From the NCBI GenBank assembly GCA_964479585.1, contig CAYZMP010000053.1, positions 1 through 10,230 of the forward strand: a stretch of 10,230 nt of DNA, written 5' to 3'. The notes under the pieces were generated by a model that had not been told where the DNA came from, ran no database searches, and saw only the letters and a program-made list of their open reading frames with translations. Origin of the DNA: UBA6182 sp964479585. GTDB taxonomy: Bacteria; Bacillota_I; Bacilli_A; Erysipelotrichales; Erysipelotrichaceae. Positions 1 to 5,833 of this stretch are shown one piece after another. A program made the translations under genes and the position numbers. Position 1 is the stretch's first letter. The number at the start of each line of letters is the position of its first letter.

Positions 1-9
1 TAAACTTAT

Positions 10-33
10 TTCTGTTTTATTCCAAAAACAGAA
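10..33. repeat. Perfect 9-bp inverted repeat, function unknown
   Basis: The arms TTCTGTTTT (10-18) and AAAACAGAA (25-33) are exact reverse complements around a 6-base loop. Neither strand has a T-tract after the hairpin, so it is a poor intrinsic terminator. It could be the tail of a transcript from outside the window, an operator for the fructokinase gene, or chance in AT-rich DNA. The rest of 34-74 shows nothing recognisable. Confidence 0.35.
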
Positions 34-74
34 GTTACAAAAAGAATTCAGGATCCTTTAAATGAATAAAGTGA

Positions 75-102
75 TGAACTAAGATTTGACTTGTTGTATA
101 AT
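75..102 (+). promoter_or_regulatory. Probable promoter of the fructokinase gene
   Basis: A consensus -10 box TATAAT lies at 97-102. The best -35 at an acceptable distance is TGAACT (75-80, 16-bp spacer), a weak match. A better -35 look-alike, TTGACT at 86-91, is only 5 bases from the -10 box and cannot pair with it. Transcription would start near 109, leaving a leader of about 40 nt before the ATG at 148. Confidence 0.5.
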
Positions 103-147
103 AGAGTTAACGAAGTTTATTTTAAATCATAATAGAGGAGATAAAAA

Positions 148-1017
148 ATGAAAATTGGATGTATTGAGGCTGGTGGAACTAAGTTTGTGTGTGCTCTTTT
201 AGATGGGAGTAGAAATGTATTACAATCCATAACTATTGCAACCACAACACCAAAACAAACACTTGATCAAGTGTATGCTTTTTTTGATCAGTTTGAAATG
301 GATGCTATTGGAGTCGCTAGTTTTGGGCCCATTGATTTAAACAAAGAAAGTGAAACATACGGTTATTTTACAACGACTCCTAAACCTGGTTGGGCATGGA
401 CACCATTTGCGAGTGAACTAGAAGAGCGATATAAAATACCTGTAGGATTTGATACGGATGTTAATGCTGCTGCTCTTGGAGAACTAAATTATGGAGCAGC
501 GCAAGGGTTAGAAAATGTAGTCTACTACACAGTAGGTACAGGTATTGGAGCTGGTGTTATCGTTAATAAGAAAATGGTACATGGTATGATGCATCCAGAG
601 GCAGGTCATATCATGGTGGTGAATCATTCTGATGATGATTTTGAAGGGGTTTGTCCATATCATGGTGCTTGTTTAGAAGGGATGGCAAGTGGTCCAGCAA
701 TTGAGAAGCGTTGGGGAATTAAAGCGAACTTACTTACAGCAGATCATCGAGCATGGGATGTAGAAGCTTATTATTTAGCTCAAGCATGTGTAAGTGCTAT
801 TTATACTGTTTCACCTGAGAAAATAATATTAGGTGGAGGAGTCATGAATCAAGAGCACTTGTTTGATATGATTTATAAATATACAAATCAATTGTTAAAT
901 GGTTACATTAAAAGCCCACTTCTGGATGATTTATCTAACTACATTGTAGCTCCGGGGTTGAAAGATCAATCAGGAATTATGGGTGCATTTGCACTTGCGA
1001 TTGAAGCAAAACAGTAA
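148..1017 (+). CDS. scrK: ROK-family fructokinase (ScrK/YdhR-like)
   Basis: Cytoplasmic sugar kinase, most likely ATP-dependent phosphorylation of fructose to fructose 6-phosphate. The protein is 289 aa, the usual length for this family. It opens with the phosphate-binding motif IEAGGTK (6-12), with the Glu typical of the fructokinase branch where other ROK kinases have Asp. The catalytic Asp should be D104 in TDVNAAALGE. A second glycine motif, VGTGIGAG, lies at 129-136. The ROK zinc site is visible as H154 followed by C169, H172 and C175 (CPYHGACLEG). There is no N-terminal HTH, so it is a kinase and not a ROK repressor. The start is fixed by AGAGGAG at 134-140, 7 bases before the ATG. It has its own promoter and terminator and so appears monocistronic. 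Fructose specificity rests on family resemblance; glucose or mannose activity cannot be excluded. Confidence 0.9.
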   Translation: MKIGCIEAGGTKFVCALLDGSRNVLQSITIATTTPKQTLDQVYAFFDQFEMDAIGVASFGPIDLNKESETYGYFTTTPKPGWAWTPFASELEERYKIPVGFDTDVNAAALGELNYGAAQGLENVVYYTVGTGIGAGVIVNKKMVHGMMHPEAGHIMVVNHSDDDFEGVCPYHGACLEGMASGPAIEKRWGIKANLLTADHRAWDVEAYYLAQACVSAIYTVSPEKIILGGGVMNQEHLFDMIYKYTNQLLNGYIKSPLLDDLSNYIVAPGLKDQSGIMGAFALAIEAKQ

Positions 1018-1026
1018 ATAACTTAT

Positions 1027-1058
1027 AGAGGTTGTTGGAAAATCAATAGCCTCTTTTT
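1027..1058 (+). terminator. Intrinsic terminator after the fructokinase gene
   Basis: An 11-bp stem pairs AGAGGTTGTTG (1027-1037) with CAATAGCCTCT (1044-1054), including two G-T wobbles, around the loop GAAAAT. Five Ts (1054-1058) follow. It begins 10 bases after the stop codon and ends just before the -35 box of the next promoter, separating the two transcription units. Confidence 0.85.
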
Positions 1059-1059
1059 G

Positions 1060-1088
1060 TTGAAATGGTTGGTGTTAGCGTTTACAAT
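1060..1088 (+). promoter_or_regulatory. Sigma-A type promoter of the alpha-glucosidase operon
   Basis: TTGAAA (1060-1065) and TACAAT (1083-1088) are separated by exactly 17 bp, one mismatch from consensus in each box. The predicted transcription start is near 1095, about 24 nt before the ATG at 1119. Because the promoter covers 1060-1088, an upstream in-frame ATG at 1065 cannot be the translation start of a message made from it. Confidence 0.75.
1073..1086. promoter_or_regulatory. LacI/CcpA-type operator over the alpha-glucosidase promoter
   Basis: TGTTAGCGTTTACA is an imperfect palindrome centred on CG. It matches the LacI/CcpA-type consensus TGTAA-N-CG-N-TTACA at all but one informative position (T for A at base 4). 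It lies in the spacer and runs into the -10 box, a classic repressor position. The window's own LacI-type protein and CcpA are both candidate binders. Confidence 0.65.
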
Positions 1089-1118
1089 GAGATTAAAACA
1101 AAAAGATTCGAGGTTAGT

Positions 1119-2801
1119 ATGGAAAAAAAGTGGTGGCAGCAATCGGTAGGATATCAAATTTATCCACGTTCATTTTACGATAGCAACAACGATGGTATTG
1201 GTGATTTAAAGGGTATCATACAAAAGCTTGATTATATTGAAAAACTTGGGGTAAATCTAGTATGGATTTGTCCATTTTATCGTTCTCCTATGGATGATAA
1301 TGGGTATGATGTTAGTGACTTTTATGATGTAGATCCTCTTTTTGGAACACTAGATGATGCGAAAGAGTTGATACACCAGGCACACTCAAAAAATATCAAA
1401 GTCATATTAGATTTAGTAATGAACCAAACATCTGATGAACATCCTTGGTTTATCGAGTCTAGAAAAAATAAAACAAATGATAAACGTGATTGGTATATTT
1501 GGCAAGATGGGAAGTTAGATAAAAACAATGAGTTACATCCACCAACTAATTGGGCTTCATTTTTTGAAGGCTCTTGTTGGAATTATGATGAGAGAACCAA
1601 TCAATATTACATGAAGATATTCTCTGATAAAATGCCTGATTTAAACTGGGAGAATACACAACTTCGTCAAGCAATGAAAAACATGGCGAAGTGGTGGTTA
1701 GATTTAGGTGTCGATGGTTTTCGAATAGATGCAGTCGCTCACTTAGCAAAAGATTTATCGTTTGAGGACTCTACGATGAAGGTAGATCATTTAGGTTATG
1801 CTCAAGATTGGGGTAAGTTTTCTAATCGTGATCGTTTGTTTGATTACTTAGCAGAGTTTCACGATGATGTTTTACAACATTATGATTGTGTAACGGTTGG
1901 TGAGGTAGGCGGTGGTGCTAACATTAAAGATGCAGTTCGTTATGCCGGTTATCAAAGCAAAGGGTTTAATATGGTGTTTAACTTTGATCATTGTTGGCAT
2001 AAACCAGCTCGTGATGATATGGGAAAAACCGTTGGGGAGTTATCTGTTGATGTCGTGGGATTAAAGCAAACGTTATCACGTTGGATTAATGATTCAAAAG
2101 ACAATGTATGGATTCCGCACTATTGGTTAAATCATGACCATCCTCGAGTAATGTCTCACTATGGAGATCCAACCAATCATTTTAAATCATCAGGAAAAAT
2201 GCTTGGGATGATTTTACTATCATTACCAGGAACACCGTTTATTTACAATGGTGAAGAAATAGGAATGACAAATGTTGATTATTCATCCGTGGATGATTAT
2301 CGTGATGTATGGGTACGTAATTTTGTTAAAGATGCAAAAAGTAGAATGAGCAACGAGCAAATTTTGCGACACTTACAAAGAACATCTCGTGATAATGCAA
2401 GAACACCAATGCAATGGGATGATTCATTGTATGCAGGTTTTAGTGAACATAGTCCTCATCAAAAAGTGGTGGGAAATTATAAAGAGATTAATGTAAAAAA
2501 ACAAATGGATGATCCGACTTCCATCTTTAGCATGTATCAGTCGATGATTCAACTAAGATTACACTCTAAGTACAGTGATGTTTTAATTTATGGTGACTAC
2601 ACACTGCTTTATCAAGACCATCCACAACTCTTTGTGTTTACACGATACAACAATAATCATAAGTTGATGGTTATAGCGAATTTCTCAAATAAACATGTTG
2701 ATTTTTTACAAGATATTAATAAAGATTCCATTGTTGTAAATAACTATACTGAGATAAGTGAAACACTAAGACCTTATCAATGTGTTATCGTTGAGGTGTA
2801 A
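1119..2801 (+). CDS. GH13 alpha-glucosidase (oligo-1,6-glucosidase/maltase type)
   Basis: Cytoplasmic exo-acting alpha-glucosidase releasing glucose from the non-reducing end of imported oligosaccharides. From the ATG at 1119 it has 560 aa, the normal family length, and begins with the typical WWQQSVGYQIYPRSF. An in-frame ATG at 1065 would add 18 unusual residues and lies inside the promoter; GAGG at 1110-1113 supports 1119. GH13 motifs appear in order: DLVMNQTS (98-105), MPDLN (172-176), GFRIDA with nucleophile D204 (200-205), VGEV with acid/base E262 (260-263), and LNHD with D340 (337-340). GTPFIYNGEE and DNARTPMQW are also typical. In region I, Gln103 replaces the almost invariant His. Ala205 after the nucleophile, rather than Val, is associated in this family with alpha-1,4 rather than alpha-1,6 preference. 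No signal peptide is present. Exact substrate is open: maltose, isomaltose-type sugars or sucrose. Confidence 0.92.
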   Translation: MEKKWWQQSVGYQIYPRSFYDSNNDGIGDLKGIIQKLDYIEKLGVNLVWICPFYRSPMDDNGYDVSDFYDVDPLFGTLDDAKELIHQAHSKNIKVILDLVMNQTSDEHPWFIESRKNKTNDKRDWYIWQDGKLDKNNELHPPTNWASFFEGSCWNYDERTNQYYMKIFSDKMPDLNWENTQLRQAMKNMAKWWLDLGVDGFRIDAVAHLAKDLSFEDSTMKVDHLGYAQDWGKFSNRDRLFDYLAEFHDDVLQHYDCVTVGEVGGGANIKDAVRYAGYQSKGFNMVFNFDHCWHKPARDDMGKTVGELSVDVVGLKQTLSRWINDSKDNVWIPHYWLNHDHPRVMSHYGDPTNHFKSSGKMLGMILLSLPGTPFIYNGEEIGMTNVDYSSVDDYRDVWVRNFVKDAKSRMSNEQILRHLQRTSRDNARTPMQWDDSLYAGFSEHSPHQKVVGNYKEINVKKQMDDPTSIFSMYQSMIQLRLHSKYSDVLIYGDYTLLYQDHPQLFVFTRYNNNHKLMVIANFSNKHVDFLQDINKDSIVVNNYTEISETLRPYQCVIVEV

Positions 2802-2804
2802 TAA

Positions 2805-3371
2805 GTGAAAAAAGTGATGGCTTTTCATATTCAATCGTTCGTAGACACCAATCTTCTTGAACATCTATGTCAAGAAATATTTAGTGATTATGATTTAGCG
2901 ATGACATCATCACAACATGGTATTCTAACGATTTTACATGATGAACTTTCATTAGTAAAAACAATGCAATCCTTTTTAGAAGATCAAGGATATGCTCTAA
3001 CAGGGGTTATTGGTTACAAAGAAAATCAACTACTTTATGTAGCATTAGATTTTATAAAAACGTATCATTCAAATCAAGTTTTTGCACTTGTAGATGCTAT
3101 GGCGTTGGAGTTACTAACTCAAAAGTACACCATAGTAAATAATATGAACGAAATCTTTAGACAGATTTCTTTTGAAAACATTGCTACTGCACAGGCGTTT
3201 ATTGATCATGGTTGTAATGCCATTAAAGCAGCGGATGCACTTTATGTGCATCGAAATACATTTTCTTATCGACTAAATAAGTTTATTGAACAATCACAGT
3301 TGGACATACGTGATTTTGATAACGCGAGGCTATTTAAAACGTGGCAAGTATTACAACATAATATTAAGTAG
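2805..3371 (+). CDS. Small PucR/CdaR-type helix-turn-helix regulator
   Basis: Likely transcriptional regulator, 188 aa, much shorter than typical PucR/CdaR proteins. Residues about 129-186 match the PucR C-terminal HTH: AFIDHGCNAIKAADALYVHR, then NTFSYRLNKF, then a D-rich turn and helix. Residues 1-120 match no sensory domain I recognise. The start is GTG at 2805, three bases after the alpha-glucosidase stop, with GAGGTG (2793-2798) inside the end of that gene 6 bases upstream; this implies co-transcription and probable translational coupling. An ATG at 2815 is an alternative with worse spacing. A 21-bp palindrome starts one base after its stop codon and sits upstream of the ATPase promoter, so it may control the ATPase operon and perhaps sense the sugar or its products. 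PucR-type proteins are often activators; its ligand is unknown. Confidence 0.8.
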   Translation: MKKVMAFHIQSFVDTNLLEHLCQEIFSDYDLAMTSSQHGILTILHDELSLVKTMQSFLEDQGYALTGVIGYKENQLLYVALDFIKTYHSNQVFALVDAMALELLTQKYTIVNNMNEIFRQISFENIATAQAFIDHGCNAIKAADALYVHRNTFSYRLNKFIEQSQLDIRDFDNARLFKTWQVLQHNIK

Positions 3372-3392
3372 ATTTGTGCATTATGCACAAAT
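3372..3392. promoter_or_regulatory. Perfect 21-bp palindrome, candidate activator site
   Basis: ATTTGTGCAT, a central T, and ATGCACAAAT form an exact palindrome starting right after the TAG of the PucR-type gene. Its centre (3382) is about 42 bp upstream of the start site predicted for the ATPase promoter, where many activators bind next to RNA polymerase. No T-tract follows, so a terminator role is unlikely. Binding by the adjacent PucR-type protein is inference from position. Confidence 0.6.
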
Positions 3393-3399
3393 TAAAGAT

Positions 3400-3433
3400 A
3401 ATCACCTCTGATATAATGGATTCAGAGGTGATT
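3400..3433 (+). promoter_or_regulatory. 12-bp inverted repeat enclosing the -10 box and ending in the SD
   Basis: AATCACCTCTGA (3400-3411) and TCAGAGGTGATT (3422-3433) are perfect complements around a 10-base loop (3412-3421) that begins with TATAAT. The right arm contains the Shine-Dalgarno AGAGGTGA of the ATPase gene, 4 bases before its ATG. In RNA read through from the alpha-glucosidase operon the hairpin would hide that SD, and with the following TTTT it may also act as a terminator. RNA started from the internal promoter would lack the left arm. Confidence 0.65.
3409..3417 (+). promoter_or_regulatory. Extended -10 promoter of the ATPase operon
   Basis: TATAAT (3412-3417) is preceded by TGA (3409-3411), giving the extended -10 form TGNTATAAT. 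No good -35 is present at 16-18 bp, which fits an extended -10 promoter or one needing an activator at the palindrome just upstream. The start site would be near 3424, leaving a leader of only about 12 nt that still holds the SD. Confidence 0.65.
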
Positions 3434-3435
3434 TT

Positions 3436-4542
3436 ATGACAAATTCAAATGTAAAACTTAGTTTAAGAGGCATTAACAAAATTTATGATAACAATGTTCA
3501 AGCGGTGTTTGACTTTAATCTTGATGTTCAAGATAGAGAATTCATTGTATTAGTTGGACCATCAGGTTGTGGGAAATCCACAACTCTACGAATGATTGCT
3601 GGATTAGAAGACATTAGTTCAGGTGAACTATACATTGGTGATCGCTTAGTAAACAATGTGCAACCAAAAGATCGTGATATTGCGATGGTTTTCCAATCAT
3701 ATGCTCTTTATCCACACATGACTGTTTACGATAATATGGCGTTTGGTTTAAAACTTAAGAAGATGCCAAAAGATGAAATTGATCGTCGTGTTAAAGAAGC
3801 TGCGAAAATTTTAGAGATTGAGCCATATTTAAAAAGAAAGCCAAAAGCATTATCAGGTGGGCAACGTCAACGTGTTGCTTTAGGTCGTGCTATTGTTCGT
3901 AATGCTAAAGTATTCTTAATGGATGAGCCATTGAGTAATCTTGATGCGAAATTACGTGTTCAAATGCGTTCGGAAATTATTAAATTGCATGATCGGATTG
4001 AAACAACAACAGTGTATGTTACCCATGATCAAACAGAAGCAATGACGATGGCTGATCGTATTGTTATTATGAAAGATGGATACATCCAACAAATTGGTTC
4101 ACCAAAGCAAGTTTACGATAAACCAGAAAACATGTTTGTGGCTAATTTCATTGGATCACCAGCCATGAACTTTGTTTATGGAACATATAGTGAAGGTAAG
4201 TTCCATGTTAAAAACAAATCGTTTACAATTCCTGAAATGTACTTAGAAGATTTAAGACCATATCAAAACAAAGAAGTTGTTTTAGGTATTCGTCCTGAAG
4301 ATATTCATTATGAAGGTATTGTTGCGGAAGCATTTCCTGATACACCATTTGATTTTTATGTCGAAGTAAGTGAGCTATTAGGGCATGAGAGTATTTTACA
4401 TGGTAAATTTTTTGATCAACCAATATTAGCGAAAGTGCCTGCTCGAGTGAATGTTAAAATGCATGACACTATTCAATTATCGATGGAAACAACAAAATTA
4501 AGATTTTTTGATAAAGAAACAGAAAAGGCGATAACAAAATAA
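3436..4542 (+). CDS. msmK: MsmK/MsmX/UgpC-type sugar ABC transporter ATPase
   Basis: Cytoplasmic ATPase subunit of a CUT1-type carbohydrate ABC importer, 368 aa, normal length. Walker A is GPSGCGKST (41-49), the Q-loop Gln is Q87, the signature is LSGGQ (139-143), Walker B is VFLMDEP with catalytic E164 (159-165), the D-loop is SNLD (167-170) and the switch His is H197. Residues after about 240 form the C-terminal OB/TOBE regulatory domain, including LGIRPEDI near 283-290. It has no adjacent permease; the permease operon at 7034-10142 lacks an ATPase, so this protein is the obvious partner. MsmK/MsmX proteins often serve several importers, so it may energise others too. The start ATG has the SD AGAGGTGA (3424-3431) located inside the inverted repeat. 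It is followed after one base by the second GH13 gene. Confidence 0.95.
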   Translation: MTNSNVKLSLRGINKIYDNNVQAVFDFNLDVQDREFIVLVGPSGCGKSTTLRMIAGLEDISSGELYIGDRLVNNVQPKDRDIAMVFQSYALYPHMTVYDNMAFGLKLKKMPKDEIDRRVKEAAKILEIEPYLKRKPKALSGGQRQRVALGRAIVRNAKVFLMDEPLSNLDAKLRVQMRSEIIKLHDRIETTTVYVTHDQTEAMTMADRIVIMKDGYIQQIGSPKQVYDKPENMFVANFIGSPAMNFVYGTYSEGKFHVKNKSFTIPEMYLEDLRPYQNKEVVLGIRPEDIHYEGIVAEAFPDTPFDFYVEVSELLGHESILHGKFFDQPILAKVPARVNVKMHDTIQLSMETTKLRFFDKETEKAITK

Positions 4543-4543
4543 C

Positions 4544-5833
4544 ATGGCAAAAGATACGTCTAAAAAACTTACTCATCAAATCATCTATCAATGTTATCAT
4601 CGTAATTTTAGTGTAGAAGGAACATTTAAAGGAGTAGAAAGTCATATCGATCGTCTTGTTGATCTTGGGATTGATATATTGTACTTACTTCCTATTCATC
4701 CTATTGGAGAAAAAGCAAGAAAAGGCAAACAAGGAAGTCCTTACTCAATATCAGATTTTTATGGAATTAATCCAGAATTAGGAACTTTAGAAGATTTTAA
4801 ATCGTTAATAAACAAAGCGCATGCTAAAAAACTAAAAGTGATGATTGATATTGTATTTAATCATACAAGCAAAGATCATCCATGGTTAAAAGAACATCCA
4901 GAGTATTATTATCGCAATGAGCAAGGAAATTTTGCCAATCGTGTTGGAGACTGGTCTGATATTACAGATTTGGATTATACACACAAACCTTTATGGGATG
5001 TGATGATTTATAACCTTGAGTATTGGGTAAAGCTTGGTGTAGATGGATTTCGTTGTGATGTAGCCTCACTAGTGCCTGTAGATTTTTGGCTTGAAGCGCG
5101 TAAAAGAGTGGCAGAAATTAATCCAGAATTTATTTGGTTAGCTGAATCTGTGCATAAAGAGTTTGTAAAAGAAATGCGTGAGTTTGGATTTGATGTACAT
5201 AGTGATAGTGAAGTGTTTCAAGCATTTGATATAACATATGATTATGATATTTATGAAGAGTTTGAACAGTATTGTCGTGGAGAAGTTTCTTTATCAAAAT
5301 ACATTGATCGCTTACAACTACAAGAAATGATTTATCCTACAAACTACTTAAAGGCTAGAGCCTTTGAAAATCATGATCAAATGCGATTAATGAAACGTAC
5401 CAATGATGTCAATAAAACGAAAAACTGGATTGCTGCTGGTTTTATGCTCAAAGGTGTAGCATTCATCAACGGTGGAATTGAAACATTGACAGATCATTTG
5501 CCTGATTTATTTAACCGTGATCCTATTGATTGGACAACCTACGATATAGAATGGATTGAACAACTTAAGACACTTATTCATTTGAAGAAACAACCAATAT
5601 TCAGCGAATATACTCATTATCATGTGTTTGATCATCAAGTGGATGTGCTCCATATTGAATACAAAAATGCAGATACTACGGCTGTGATTTTATGTAACGT
5701 AAATCAAGTGGACGAAACCATTGAGGTATCATTAAAGGATGGACGATACACGAATCGATTCAATAAAAAAGAAGTTGTTGTAAAAGACAACAAACTTCAA
5801 TGTAGTAGTGATCCAATCATTATTATTGATTGA
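4544..5833 (+). CDS. Cytoplasmic GH13 alpha-amylase-family enzyme
   Basis: Probable alpha-glucan or maltodextrin hydrolase acting in the cytoplasm, 429 aa, compact for an alpha-amylase. GH13 motifs in order: IDIVFNHTS (101-109), GFRCDVAS with nucleophile D172 (168-175), WLAES with acid/base E201 (198-202) and FENHD with transition-state Asp D278 (274-278). All catalytic residues are intact. A GINPELGTLEDF segment (74-85) is typical. A short beta-rich C-terminal region follows the barrel. There is no signal peptide. The ATG lies one base after the ATPase stop; the only SD-like AAGG (4525-4528) is 15 bases away, so translation probably depends on coupling to the ATPase gene. It ends with TGA directly against the converging LacI-type gene. 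Subfamily and product (amylase, maltodextrin glucosidase or transferase) cannot be fixed by eye. Confidence 0.9.
   Translation: MAKDTSKKLTHQIIYQCYHRNFSVEGTFKGVESHIDRLVDLGIDILYLLPIHPIGEKARKGKQGSPYSISDFYGINPELGTLEDFKSLINKAHAKKLKVMIDIVFNHTSKDHPWLKEHPEYYYRNEQGNFANRVGDWSDITDLDYTHKPLWDVMIYNLEYWVKLGVDGFRCDVASLVPVDFWLEARKRVAEINPEFIWLAESVHKEFVKEMREFGFDVHSDSEVFQAFDITYDYDIYEEFEQYCRGEVSLSKYIDRLQLQEMIYPTNYLKARAFENHDQMRLMKRTNDVNKTKNWIAAGFMLKGVAFINGGIETLTDHLPDLFNRDPIDWTTYDIEWIEQLKTLIHLKKQPIFSEYTHYHVFDHQVDVLHIEYKNADTTAVILCNVNQVDETIEVSLKDGRYTNRFNKKEVVVKDNKLQCSSDPIIIID

Noticed and set aside
45..57. Adjacent EcoRI (GAATTC) and BamHI (GGATCC) sites, as in a cloning linker
   Set aside because: The flanking sequence is ordinary AT-rich DNA and continues naturally into a promoter and gene; two six-base sites in 10 kb can fall together by chance.
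86..102. TTGACT with TATAAT as a promoter pair before the fructokinase gene
   Set aside because: Only 5 bases separate them, far too few for sigma-A promoter recognition.
1322..1749. Minus-strand open frames of 67-68 codons inside the alpha-glucosidase gene
   Set aside because: They are antisense shadows with no SD, domain or codon pattern of a real gene; the same holds for the minus-strand frames at 4223-4423 and 8922-9158 and the plus-strand frame at 6708-6902.
2065..2078. Cre-like AGCAAACGTTATCA inside the alpha-glucosidase gene
   Set aside because: It differs from the consensus in two informative positions and is deep within coding sequence; intragenic cre sites exist but nothing else supports this one.
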